From Sacculina carcini (taxonomy: Eukaryota; Arthropoda; Thecostraca; Sacculinidae), in the NCBI GenBank assembly GCA_916048095.2, contig OU696585.1, positions 6,049,460 to 6,113,459 on the forward strand: a stretch of DNA of 64,000 bases, given 5' to 3'. Made by a program: the position numbers and the translations under genes. The notes beneath the pieces were generated by a model. It was not told where the DNA came from and did not search any database. It saw nothing but the letters and a program-made list of their open reading frames with translations. Shown here one piece after another: positions 1-11,848 of this stretch; position 1 is the first letter of the stretch, and each line of letters opens with the position of its first letter.

Positions 1-2340
1 GGTCAATGCTCTGCCATCTACTCCTCATAAACCAGAAATGGTACAGCCAAACAGATTATACCACTGTGTAGAGAATTTTCTGTTCTACAAGATAGGCTAA
101 AATTAATATCCAAAAATTAGATATAAAATATGTAAAAATGACAAAATTTCAGTCTACATTCAAAATTATATTTAAGCTCGACGCGTCCGATTTTCTGTAC
201 TTTTTTCTCTATTTCTCAGCCACTAAACATCACACATCTAAATAAATATTACCATCATGCTGGGAATTTTGTTTTCTACAGCACGGTATAAATTTTAATT
301 TTCCAGAGCGTATTAAGAAAAAGTTACGGCGGTGTGAAGTCAAAATGACAAAGTCAAAAAGGCACTGAAAAACGCGAATATTTTGGTCAATATTCCGCTA
401 TCTATTCCTCTTAAACCAGCAGAGTTACAGTTATAAAAATTATACTATTGTGTAGAAAATTTTGTGTTCTACAAGAAACGCTATAATTTATACCCACAAA
501 TGATACAAAAAACGTGTAAAATTGGAAAAATTCTCAAATACATCCAAAATTACACTTGAACACCGTGCGACTAAAATTAATTCATTTTTCTACCTTTTTC
601 TCAAGAACTATTTGTTACACATAAAAATAAATTATACCATTGTGCTGGAAAGTTTGTTTTCTACAATACGGTATAATTCTTAATTTTCCAAAGTGTATCT
701 GAAGGAAGTTACGGCGGTGTAAAGTCAAATGGACATATTGCCAATTTGACAGCTATTATGCGCACTTGCGATTACACAGGAATATACTACTGTGTAGAGA
801 ATTTTGTGTTCTACAAGAAAATGTATAATTTATACCCACAAATGATACAAAAAACGTGTAAAATTGGCAAAATTCTCAAATACATCCAAAATTACACTTG
901 AACACCGGGTGACTAAAATTAATTCATTTTTCTACCCATTTCTCAGGAACTGTTTGTCATACATTAAAATTAATTATACCATCGTGCTAGAAATTTTGTT
1001 TTCTACAATACGGTATAATTTTTAATTTTCCAAAGTGTATCTGAAGGAAGTTACGGCGGTGTAAAGTCAAATTGCCATGTTGCCAATTTGACAGCTATTA
1101 TGCGCACTTGCGATTACACATGAATATACACTGATTTAATTTCACTGAAGTCCAATCATAATTTACGCACTTGCGATTACACAGGAATATACTACTGTGT
1201 AGATAATTTTGTGTTCTACAAGATAAGCTATAATTTATACCCACAAATGATACAAAAAACGTGTAAAATTGGCAAAATTCTCAAATACATCCAAAATTTC
1301 ACTTGAACACCGGCCGAATAAAATTAATTAATTTTTCTACTATTTCTCAGTAACTATTTGTTAAACATAAAAATAAATTATACCATCGTGCTAGAAATCT
1401 TGTTTTCTACAATACGGTATAATTTGTAATTTTACAAAGTGTATCTGAAGGAAGTTACGGCGGTGTAAAGTCAAATTATCATGTTGCCAATTTGACAGCT
1501 ATTATGCGCACTTGCGATTACACAGGAATATACACCGATTAAATTTCACTGAAGCCCAATCACAATTAAGAATTCATCATATTATCTCCAAGCATGGATG
1601 GTGTGGTTTCATTGCGTACAGTTTAATTAATGCTACACTATACTGAATATAAAGGCTTTATTGTCCTCAATAACGGAATATACTACTGTGTAGAAAATTT
1701 TGTGTTCTACAAGAAAAGGTATAATTTATACCCACAAATGATACAAAAAACGTGTAAAATTGGCAAAATTCTCAAATACATCCAAAATTACACTTGAGCA
1801 CCGGGTGACTAAAATTTATTCATTTTTCTACCTATTTCTCAAAAACTAATTGTGACACATTAAAATGAATTATACCATCGTGCTAGAAATTTTGGTTTCT
1901 ACAATACGGTATAATTCTTAAATATCCAAAGTGTATCTGAAGGAAGTTACGGCGGTGTAAAGTCAAAATGTCATGTTGCCAATTTGACAGCTATTATGCG
2001 CACTGGCGATTACACATGAATATACACTGATTTAATTTCACTGAAGTCTAATCACAATTTACGCACTTGCGATTACTCAGGAACATGCTACTGTGTAGAG
2101 AATTTTGTGTTCTACAAGATAAGCTATAATTTATACCCACAAATGATACAAAAAACGTGTAAAATTGGCAAAATTCTCAAATCCATCCAAAATTACACTT
2201 GAACACCGGGCGACTAAAATTAATTCATTTTTCTACCTATTTCTCAGGAACTGTTTGTCATACATTAAAATTAACTATACCATCGTGCTAGAAATTTTGT
2301 TTTCTACAACACGGTATTATTCTTAATTTTCCAAAGTGTA
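1..2340. repeat. Tandem satellite-like array, units of about 340-490 bp
   Basis: The motif TGTGTAGAGAATTTTGTG and close variants recur at about 65, 450, 790, 1195, 1685 and 2090. Each is followed by a shared stretch containing ATACCCACAAATGATAC and later AAGTTACGGCGGTGTAAAG. Each unit is itself dimeric: a TTCTACAAG...TATAATTTAT half and a TTCTACAATACGGTATAATT half. No coding potential is seen. The array could be an AT-rich satellite or piled-up MITEs. It runs off the left window edge. Confidence 0.8.
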
Positions 2341-3312
2341 TCTGAATTTTCCAAAGTGTATCTGAAGTGTTATGAATTGCTCCGCACAACGGGCGGGTTT
2401 TAATGCTATATATATATATATACATAAAGAAGAAATTATCTGTCTGTCTGTGTATGTATGCTTGAATATGAGGTGACATAATTGCGCTGGTTCATGGTTC
2501 GCTGGTTCAATGATCAGGGGCTTCAAACGCAAACGAAGCGATGGCTCATTTTTATGAAATAAAAATGTCCCGCGGGCAGCAATAAAACGTTCAATTTCAC
2601 CGTATAGAATGAATTCATATACAAAACTAATGGATTTGACTTCAAGAACCAGAACGGATGGTGTTCGAGTTCTGAATTATTCCTCACGTCGGGCGGGTTT
2701 AAATATGAGGCGGGATGAGTGAAAATATTTTGTCAAAATAAAATTAAAAATAATGAAATTTAGACCTTTTAATTGATTAATGTTTTCATGAGTTTGCCTT
2801 ATTTATTTTTAATTTGCAATATTTTTATGAATTGCTCCGCACAACGGGCGGGTTTTAATGCCATATATATACATAAAGAAGAAATTTTCTGTCTGTCTGT
2901 GTATGTATGCTTGAATATTAGGTGACATAATTGCGCTGGTTCATGGTTCGCTGGTTCAATGATCAGGGGCTTCAAACGCAAACGAAGCGATGGCTCATTT
3001 TTATGAAATAAAAATGTCCCGCGGGCAGCAATAAAACGTTCAATTTCACCGTATAGAATGAATTCATATACAAAACTAATGGATTCGACTTCAAGAACCA
3101 GAACGGATGGTGTTCGAGTTCTGAATTTTTCCTCACGTCGGGCGGGTTTAAATATGAGGCGGGTTGAGTGAAAATATTTTGTCAAAATAAAATTAAAAAT
3201 AATGAAATTTAGACCTTTTAATTGATTAAGGTTTTCATGACTTTGCCTTATTTATTTTTAATTTGCAATTTTTTTATTAATTGCTCCGCACAACGGGCGG
3301 GTTTTAATGCTA

Positions 3313-3345
<33 letters not shown>
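2341..3345. repeat. Tandem duplication of a roughly 450-bp unit with AT microsatellites
   Basis: The block starting TGAATTGCTCCGCACAACGG occurs near 2371, 2828 and 3278, with almost identical sequence between. That sequence includes GGCTTCAAACGCAAACGAAG and the microsatellite stretch around TATATATACATAAAGAAG. The third copy is only the start of a unit and runs into an (AT)n tract at about 3314-3350. No protein family is recognised. The long open frames here (for example the minus frame at 2799-3185) only reflect the repeated sequence. Confidence 0.8.
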
Positions 3346-3354
<9 letters not shown>

Positions 3355-3530
3355 TATTGATAATTGACGATGGATTTTTAATTTCTTATATATTATTTTA
3401 ATGGTTATTGCTACATGCACTGAAAAACACCATGTGTAGAAGTATGTGTAAAATAAAAATAATACAAAATGGCTGCATAACAAAGACATCGTTTGTGTAA
3501 TCAACGTTAACGTGAGGATGTCTGGAGTAG

Positions 3531-4850
3531 GAGAAGGTGGGGCACAGTGAGACAGAAAAACGTAAGACATCATAGTTCCTTTATTTGAATACTAGTAACA
3601 AAATTTAAACACTGAATAGAAACTATCATCATTTATCTTCAATTCGCATATGCAAGAGAAAATGGTTACTTTCCGTAAAAGGTTATATTTCATAAAAACA
3701 AATAAAATTGTTTGTCCCACTGTACCCCAGACTGGGGCACTGGGACCCGGCCACTGGGGCACACTGGGACATGACTAGTTTACATTTACGAAATCAAAAT
3801 TGAATGCAAATTTAAGGAATGCACTTTGCCTCTTAGTAGTACCACATGTGACTGGTTTTGGAATGATGGCTTTAATGTCGTCAAGCTTGATTGAAGCCGC
3901 ATCATGAACATATGGGAAGAAAAACTCTGCCGTTTCCCGCTTCTTCCGAAGATACGACCCTTCATAGTCCCCTTTATTATCTTTATCTTTTGTTAGGAGA
4001 TCCACATAATACTTCTTGTACTGTCAAACTCTGCCAGTATGTAATCAGTGGGTTCTCCTTCCAATGATGATATATCTTGATGTTCATTGTTGCCGTCTTC
4101 TTCAAAGTTGTCTGACGAATGATCTGATAAATGTAATTATTCTCCAGATGACGATTCCTCTTCCCAGACTCACTTTCTGGGTCTTGGTTTGCTAGCAACA
4201 GGCTTGTTTGATTTCCCTACCTGTACTGGAGGCGACCTTGAGGCCTACATTGAGAAACTGATTCCTTCTCAGGAATGTCAGTAGCAATCATTCTTCGACC
4301 TCTCTTTCGGCCTATTCCTGTCTCTTTCCTTGGTGCAGCTTTAGGATATCCTAGAATTTCCTCAGGAGACTGAAAATGAAATTTCTCAATATCCGATAGT
4401 GAACTTTCACTTTTGTCATATGGTACTGGGTTCATAGATTCATGTTCATGATATGGTCCTGATACTGGATTCATAGCTTCTGGGAAAGGACGATCTGTGA
4501 ATGCACCTGGAGCGAAATCAGAGTGTCCTTCATCATCTTTCTCCTTTGTTAGGAGACCCACATATGCAATATACGCTATACACTAGGCCACATATAATAT
4601 CAATATTCATGGTACAAGTACATCATAGCTTGCATCAAATTTACAATGATTAGGCCTATATATGTAGGATATTTAGTGTATAAGCTAAACACAAAATTAC
4701 ACAATATACATCTTAATATTACAATATATATATCAATAAGTAAGGACCATATAAAATAATAATTTACTTGTAATATACACATTGCATAAAGAAGGATGTA
4801 ATAAATGAAATTTGCATACTTTTACTACTTTCCCACTGTGTCCCATGTGC
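3531..4850 (-). mobile_element. Remnant of a pogo/Tigger-like DNA transposon
   Basis: Minus-strand frames at 4217-4561 and 3775-4005 look like the C-terminal tail of pogo-superfamily (DDE_1) transposases. The first has LLTKEKDDEGHSDFAPGAF, then a segment reading PKAAPRKETG followed by a basic GRKRGRR stretch and ATDIPEKES. GGGGCAC-type motifs (GTGGGGCACAGTGAGACA at about 3537, GGGGCACACTGGGACA at about 3755) and CCCACTGTGTCCCATGTG near 4836 look like terminal or subterminal repeats. The catalytic domain is missing, so this is a relic. The family assignment rests on the tail sequence only. Confidence 0.4.
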
Positions 4851-5381
4851 ACTTTTTCAAGCTAATACTACATTTGGCAACACTCATGGAAGCACATGGC
4901 TATACAAGCATTTCATGGTAAACACATTTAGGTGCTGTACTTACACTATGTATAGATTATCCACCTGTTCAATACACAAGATATAGAGACTTGTACAAAC
5001 TTACAGCAAACAAACTGTTCATACCTCTTTAAAACCAATGAAGGTCAACACAGGGGACCACAAGCAGCACAACCTCCTCCCTTAACTGTAGTAGAGGCAC
5101 TGCCTGGTGAGGGTTACAGGACATGAAGGACAACGTCAGAGTAGTCAGATACTTGAAGAATCATGACTATGTCCCACCCTCCCCTAATTACAAGAAACGT
5201 ACAGAAAGATGGCATAAAAAATTGAAAGGTTCAGACGGAGCCTTGGGGAACACTGGAGAATAACATCTTAACATAACGATAGGGGAATTTAATAAACAAA
5301 AAGTGATCGATTGCGGAATATCATTGAATATGACTGTGTATATATGTGTGTGTGTATGTGTGTATGTATGTGTGTGCTTAG
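4851..5381 (+). other. Non-coding, probable intron of the following gene
   Basis: No coding region or recognisable repeat is seen until a (TG)n run at 5335-5378. That run ends in a splice-acceptor-like TGTGCTTAG just before the exon at 5382. Confidence 0.4.
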
Positions 5382-6333
5382 CGACCGAGAGTTGTTCGAG
5401 TCCTCCGGGTGCCTTCGAGAGGCTTCAGTTCCAGGTGAGTTCTATTCCGCACGGATCTGTGTTTGCAATCAATAAGGATACAGGCGACCAGAGTCTTATG
5501 AAGTGTTCTCATGGACACTGGCGTGATTTCAACCCAGTACTGCCTGGTAAGCGCTCATTTGGAATTTATCAACATTATACACCATGTTTTATAATAAAAT
5601 ATTCCTAAAAAGTCATCATTGATACCATGTATCAATATGTTCATATTGAACATATATTTGCGGTTAGTTTTTAGTTATATCATAATATTTTGATAGTGAC
5701 ACATTTGGGCTTATTCACTATGAGATGCTGTTGTTGTATATTGAATTTTTGGGATGCACCGGCCTCACTATGAGATGTTGCGTGTGAAATGTTGATAGAT
5801 TCCGATGGTTCCACGAACGAAAAGGCACTTCAAGGTGAGATAATATAATATCATTAGCAATAAGCATGTATTTTCTCAGCTTATCGTGTACGCTATAATT
5901 GTGTACGCTACTGAATGAGTGAGGATCATGATATTTACTGATATTCGACCAATAGTTTTGCATTGCTTGTTTGTTTGTTTGTTCGTTTGTTTTTCAAATT
6001 TTTCTCCGTTTTCGATAAACATTGTTTCAGTTTTATTAATCAAAACAATGTGCACAATTTTTATTATTAACCAGCAATTACTAATCAAAACATTTTAGTA
6101 ATAAAAAGTTTTATTAATTTAAAGCAACGTTTAGCAATTTACCAAAAACAAGTTCTATTTTTTTGACGATAAAACTTGCAGGTTCCAGCACAGCGGGTTC
6201 CTCGGCAGTGTTGTCTGTCCTGATCGTTCTACTTGTGATCGCGTGCTGCGCTGTGATATTTGTCAAGCGGAGACAAATCATCCACTTCTCCACTCACCAC
6301 TATCAGAACTGTAGAACCAGCCAGTCTAGCTAG
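5382..6333 (+). CDS. 3' end of a host gene for a single-pass membrane protein (two exons)
   Basis: The first exon, 5382-5546, is preceded by a TG-rich tract ending in TTAG and followed by the donor GTAAGC. It is exactly 55 codons and symmetric phase 1-1, as is usual for extracellular modules. It encodes a C..PP...HGSVF...KC..GHW...P pattern that resembles a sushi/CCP module keeping only Cys1 and Cys3. The second exon, 6182-6333, follows CTTGCAG. It encodes a Gly/Ser linker, a hydrophobic helix (SAVLSVLIVLLVIACCAVIF), a basic stop-transfer KRR, a short tail and TAG. This is the classic end of a type I membrane protein. Upstream exons lie outside or were not recognised. The sushi assignment is inference; the splice sites and membrane helix are seen directly. 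Confidence 0.6.
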
Positions 6334-6790
6334 CCGACTCCACAATTGCACCCGCTCATGAAATTTGAAACAATATTATCTTAATTCACGCTTGTTTATT
6401 TCTGCTACGCTTCTGAAAAAATCCTTTTGAGTTAATTTAATGTTATTCACAGTGAATGTCATCATATCATTTGAAGAATATATTTGTCAATGTTATCAGT
6501 TTTATGGGCTTGGTTAAAACATGTGCATGAACAATTTCCAATGTGCTTCCCGAGTGTCTAATGAAGCCTGCAGTTTTGCTAGTTGACAACTTGTTCTGGA
6601 GCGATTCGTAGCCGATGTTTGTGTATTAGAAATATATGTTTGTTTTTTATATTATTAAAAACTAGAACTGTTCCACATTCTGTGACAATATCTTGAAGAG
6701 GATTCTGCACGCATTGTAGTGTGTAAGGACTGGATGTTCATCAAAAATATTTGTCTATGTTAGGGTTTTCCAAATAAATGTCTCTTCTTT
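6334..6790 (+). other. Probable 3' UTR with poly(A) signal
   Basis: AT-rich sequence follows the stop codon of the membrane-protein gene. An AATAAA hexamer at 6773-6778 is a plausible poly(A) signal. Nothing else is seen. Confidence 0.4.
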
Positions 6791-7101
6791 ATTTCGTCCA
6801 AATTATTACGTATTTTACATTAAAGTATTATATGAATTGATACCGCAGGCTTTCAAGTAAATGGGTATACAGACAAAATGTGACCAGAAGTGATACCGCA
6901 AGGCTTAATTTGAAGTTCACATGACTGACATTGACGTACCACCGGTACGATTCTCGGGTGTATGTCTGGGTTTGTGTAGAAGACGCACGAGCACAACGAG
7001 AAAAACTTCATTCAGACACAACGACCACACACAACGACAATTCACAACCAACTCACCCACACCACACTCACGCGACATTCCACACCAGCAACGAACCATG
7101 C
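6791..7101. other. Unassigned sequence flanking the MITE
   Basis: An open frame of low complexity (His/Thr-rich, 6931-7125) is present but matches no family I recognise. The CACA-rich composition continues beyond the MITE at 8656-8950, so both flanks were one continuous sequence before the insertion. Confidence 0.3.
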
Positions 7102-7109
7102 GTCATCAC

Positions 7110-8655
7110 TAGAGATGCGACCTAAAAAAACCGAAGATTTTAAAAAAAAAAACCCGTTTTTTTGCCAAAAAAACCGCGACCAAAAAAACACGTTCTTTTT
7201 GTTTTTTTTGAAGAGTCATGCAAATAATTCAAATTATGGAAATGATATATTTGGGATGTTAAATGAATTATTTTGTATCAACACATGAGTTATACATGCT
7301 ATTAGTGACCCTATCAAATTGAATTATCATTAAATATGCACAATATAATTGTTATAATGTGTCTGCTTGCACAGTACTGTGCGGCACTTCTATGTACAGT
7401 ACATTTTTGCATTCAATTATTGAGTTAATCATTGTGTTAGAAAGCAGGGTTTGAGAACCGTTTTTTATGCTAAAATCTGAAACTGTTTTAAAAAACAACA
7501 AGTGGCATAGTTTTTTATTATTTTTTACATATTACTTTTTTCCTACCAGAAATGAACTACGTTGATTATAATAAGTTTCATCGTTTCATTCAGCAGATCA
7601 ATTATTTGCAAAAATAAAAGTACAAACACTGCAAATATTTACACAAATTCTACAAATATACACACAAACTTAGTGTCCCTAATGAGACTACGAATAAAAG
7701 CGGGTCGCATTAATCAGGGTGGCAATCCTGACCAAAAAAACGGGCAATATTTTCGTGTAGGAAAAAAACGACTGAGGAAATATATTTAATGTACAAAAAG
7801 GTATTTCAACATAAATTACTACATCAAAGAAACCATCATCCATAAAACCAGTTCTAAAAACAGGTTACTAATAAAAAACAATTAATTTGGTTCAACTTTC
7901 CTTGATATGCTGCCAAATTTTTTTCTAAATCTCTACATCTACGAAAACCGTTTTTCAAAAAAAATATTTTGAAAAAAACCATGGTATAAAAAACAGTTCA
8001 AATCAAGTGGTTTAACCAGCCGCTTATACGTACCAGCAGGCTACTTGCTATACAAAAGGTATTTGAACGTACATCAATCAAATCTATCTTACATAGATAC
8101 TGTTTCAGAAAACATTGTTTCATTGAAAAAACGTTAAATATACGTTTGTCAAAAAACGCTTGACCAACCAATTAACTTGTCTTGTTCTGTTGTCAACATT
8201 TTCTGAATTTGTACATTAATAAACCGAATTTAAAACCAATTTGAAAAACATCATTGCATTTTTTCATAAAAAACATGGTTTCTTTTAAAAAACACATGAT
8301 TACGAAATGAATTTGTTTTGTTCTGCTGACAAACTATTTCAAATATCCACGTAATTATAACCATCTTTAAAAACATGGGTTTTCACAATGAAAAAACCTT
8401 AACCAACGGATCCGGATGCACTTTCAAACAGTCTCCTGAGGTATTTATTGATAAATATTTTTGTTTTTTATACTATTATCAAATTATCTTATAAATAAGA
8501 CACGTCAAGATGTACAAAACGTCAATTAAACTCGTTTCTATGTACTAAAATCCAACATCCGATGACAATTGGGGCTAATTATAAAAAAAACAAAAAAAAA
8601 ACATGTTTTTTTTGCAAAAAACCGCAACCAAAAAAAACGTTTTTTTGCATCACTA
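7110..8655. mobile_element. Non-coding hAT-like MITE, 8-bp TSD
   Basis: The element begins TAGAGATGC and ends GCATCACTA, an imperfect terminal inverted repeat. It is flanked by a perfect 8-bp direct repeat GTCATCAC (7102-7109 and 8656-8663). The TSD length and the TAGNGATGC-type end indicate the hAT superfamily. There is no transposase frame. The interior is full of short AAAAAAC and GTTTTTT blocks. A motif of about 36 bp around TTTTGCCAAAAAAACCGC lies close to both ends in direct orientation. Confidence 0.75.
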
Positions 8656-8663
8656 GTCATCAC

Positions 8664-9000
8664 CGATCACACTTGCAAGAACAGGGCATACCTGGAATTA
8701 GACACCAGTCAACTGCTGCACGCCCACATACACCCCAGCAACAGTGATCTCATGTTACACAGCCAGATGATGCACACACACCATGCATGCACACATGCAC
8801 ACACACACATACACACACATGCATACACATACTACACTTCCCCCTGATCTGCAAGCATCATACATGCACACATGTATACGCATATATACACATACATACG
8901 CACACATTATACATCCCCCCGATCTTTAAGGATCACACACACACACCGTAACACACATCACTGCTCATAACTGCTCAACCATCCAGGTGGCCTACGAGTC
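8664..9000. repeat. CA-rich simple-sequence region
   Basis: Long CACACA/CATACA/CATGCA stretches are interrupted by two related CCCCCTGATCTGCAAG / CCCCCCGATCTTTAAG segments. No coding potential is seen. Confidence 0.6.
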
Positions 9001-9161
9001 CGGGTCGATGTTCTTGGGCCGCCCTCGTTGATCTCACACCCGATGAGTTCGTCACCGACAGCCTCCGGTTCAGCTGATGCTGGTGGCGACGTACCATCAC
9101 GCTGAAGTCGCTGATCCGCAACAGAACAAGCCAAAAGTTCGTCAATCGCCTGAGCTGGATT

Positions 9162-9845
9162 CTATGACGGCACTGTCAGCTCCTCTTGAACAGCTAAGTT
9201 GTTGGCAGCTCTGCAAACATCTGGGTGACCTCTGAATCGCAGATACCGAACGTGTCTCGTCATGCCGTCAACATCCACAACATGTTCAGAGATGATAGCC
9301 GTGACAACTCCTTGTGAATATTGGCTGGTGCAGCGCGCGTTGGCGGGTTTCACCCACACCTCATCACCCACTTGGTAACGACACCTCACCTCGTTCGCTT
9401 CCACAACGGGCTCAGGGTCAATGTTCCTCACACGTACTGTGTAGCCATGAGTGATGTTAGCCGGAGCTGTGGTGGATCTAACATCATCTTTTGGTGAGAT
9501 GTTATAAATGTACACAGCTTCCAGCACCAAACATTGCTTTCTCGCTGTTGTGGTTTTTATGCTGCGGTGACACGGCTCCACGATACCATTGCCAGATGCT
9601 TGATAGGCACAACGAAACCTCAGACGAACGCTCCACTTGGCAACGAACGCAGCGAACTCGCGACTGCGGAAAACCGTGCCGTTGTCTGAAAGTATCTCAC
9701 GCGGAGCACCGCCTTCGAAGAAGACTGCGTCCAATTCTCGAACAACGTGTTTGGTGGACTCAGCAGGCAGGTGTCGCAACAACGCAAATATCGATAGACC
9801 ACAGTCAATGATGGTGAGATACACGTGCTTCTTGAAATGCGTCAA
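9162..9845 (-). pseudogene. Integrase region of a Gypsy-like retrotransposon
   Basis: A 227-codon open frame reads LTIIDCGLSIFALLRHL near its start, then LSDNGTVFRSREF (second catalytic Asp context) and SGNGIVEPCHRSIKT (the glutamate region of the rve core, here with Pro before Cys). A C-terminal YQVGDEVWVKPANARCTSQY segment follows, as in Gypsy-type integrases. The upstream zinc-binding HHCC part is not in this frame. It is the 3' part of the minus-strand element whose RT lies at 10.5-11.57 kb. The same domain style is seen in the LTR element at 42.0-46.3 kb. Confidence 0.7.
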
Positions 9846-11565
9846 GTCAACAGCGACTCTCTGCCACAGTTATGGCACGCTCAAATCGCCGCGTCTCCAT
9901 TTGACTGAAGCCGGGTGGATCAACTGACAAATCTGACACGCCAAAACAATCTGCTGCACTTGGCGCCTCGTCACGTCAATCGGCAACGCTTCAAGAAATA
10001 CAATGTTCACCGGACTCCAGGGTGTCCTGCTTCCACATAAACATTCTTGATGACATATGTCACATATTCCTTTCGAAGATGGGCACGATTGCAGGCATTT
10101 CAAGCACCGGCCGCGCCAACAGCTTGGATCCTCGCATTTGCACTACGAAGCCAACTCTGCGGCACTCTGGTCACCAGGTCAGCAATGTTATCATGCAATC
10201 GCACCAAGCTCACTGTCAAATCCAAGGACAACTCTCGTTTGAGCTGACATATTAGGTCCATCCGACGGCGAATCAACATATCGCCGTTGGCTTTTGTTCG
10301 GAGGCGAGCTTTACCACACAGTGAATCCGACACTCAATTATACACAGTAGCCGAGTCGGTCTTCAGTTGGATGCATTTGAAATCCCAGGCGACAGCCATG
10401 TTCAGACCTCGCAAAATTGCGACCAGCTCCGCCAGGCTGATGTGTGCTGATTCGTCACGGCGCAGCCAGGTGGCATCTTCGATTGTCGTGCCGTTGGGAG
10501 ACTAGAGCACGACACATGTGGCCAAAGAGCTGGCATCAGTTCAAACAACCGCTTTAACACCGGCAACGGACCACTCTCCATGAGCGGGGTCATCTTTCAC
10601 AGCGCAATCATGAGTCCATGCCAGCTGAGCGGTCAAGGAGTCATCCTGAATGACGTCATCCCATGCTCTAGAGAGCTCATTGGAGCGCCTTTTCATCCAG
10701 GCTGCAGCTGGACACATCCACCCGCAAGCGGGTAAGTAAGCAATGAGGCGTCCACACCAAGAGAACACAGCTCGTCTCGTGATTCTACTTGGAACAGCTG
10801 GGATGACAGCATCGCGTTTCAATTTTGCAACGCCCTTACATGATTGCACCTTCAGCCCGAGGAGCCTAGCGCCGTCAGCAGCTCTGAGGCGACTTACATT
10901 CAAGCCCATGACGACGGAAATGCTCGACAACTTGCTCCGCTTTGACTCTGTTCTCATCAACCAGCAGGTCGTCCACATACGGCAAAACGGCTCCTTTCAT
11001 TGTAGCATTGCGCTCCAGAACAGTTTGGACGATCAGCTTCATCACTAATGGAGCGATGCTGAGACCAAAGCCGAGCCTGGTCAGGCAATACCTACAGCCA
11101 TTCATTTCAACGGTCTGATAGGTCCACAGGCTCGGTTCCACGTGCACTTGCAAATAAACGTTCTTCATGTCCACAATTTGCAACATTGCTTCCGTGGCGC
11201 CGCCATTTCCTTATTTGATCCGCGCACACTTCTGCATCCGCAGTGTGTGGAGAGAAGTAGCCATTCAGCTCTCTGAAATCCAGCACGGGACGAACCCGTG
11301 TGCCATCACGTTGCTCAACTGCCACCAACGGCACCGAGCCACGAGGATCGCCATGCTTGACACGATCATGTGGAATGAGCCAGCCTCGGTCTATCCACGT
11401 TTCAATTCAAAGATGAATTTTTCGCGGACGGGATCGCTCATTCCGTACATAGCTGTGTTGTTCTTCAGGACCACTGGCGGAACATCATTTGCCCACTTCC
11501 AACCAGCGGTCCATTTGGCCTTCGAGGAATTAAAGTGGACTTTGGTATCAGAAGTGGAATAGATA
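9846..11565 (-). pseudogene. RT/RNase H region of the same minus-strand Gypsy-like element, frameshifted
   Basis: Minus frames at 11107-11334, 10875-11186, 10541-10978 and 9870-10333 give consecutive pieces of a pol protein. They include VRPVLDFRELNGYFSPHTAD (RT fingers), NVYLQVHVEPSLWTYQ (motif A region, with Asn where Asp-containing AYLQ is usual), CLTRLGFGLSIAP (motif B) and VLPYVDDLLVDENRV (YVDD). Then come connection and RNase H segments. The pieces change frame repeatedly, so the copy is dead. It ends abruptly near 11565, where it meets unrelated sequence. No LTR was recognised. Confidence 0.7.
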
Positions 11566-11825
11566 CCCATAATTATTCGGTGTTAACTTTCCGAGCAGTT
11601 GTCGTGAGTTTTATTTACGGGTATGGCGGCTCGAGCCTGTAATACCCAATTGACACCCTGGATATTTTCATACAAGGATGTCATAAATTATCTGCACGGC
11701 TGAATATCAAATATAACGATACAAACACAACCAAAACTACACGCGGTCCCAACACACCACCAACGTCCTCATTACGGCGTCACTGCCGCACAACGGATAT
11801 TACATAGATAAATAATAGTAGTCAC
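11566..11825. other. Gap between the two Gypsy-like elements
   Basis: About 260 bp without coding potential. It probably holds the 5' untranslated part of the plus-strand element, but no 5' LTR matching the putative 3' LTR start at 18311 was found. Confidence 0.3.
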
Positions 11826-11848
11826 GACATTACAGAGCCCCTCCGGAA

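Noticed and set aside
1..2340. CRISPR-like array
   Set aside because: Repeats are hundreds of bases long, dimeric and without unique spacers of constant length; the DNA is clearly eukaryotic.
2460..2530. tRNA-like sequence around GGTTCATGGTTCGCTGGTTC
   Set aside because: GGTTC motifs resemble a T-loop, but no cloverleaf with acceptor and anticodon stems could be drawn.
5303..5381. Coding sequence upstream of the sushi-like exon
   Set aside because: The frame there translates a (TG)n run and is better explained as the polypyrimidine/TG tract before the splice acceptor.
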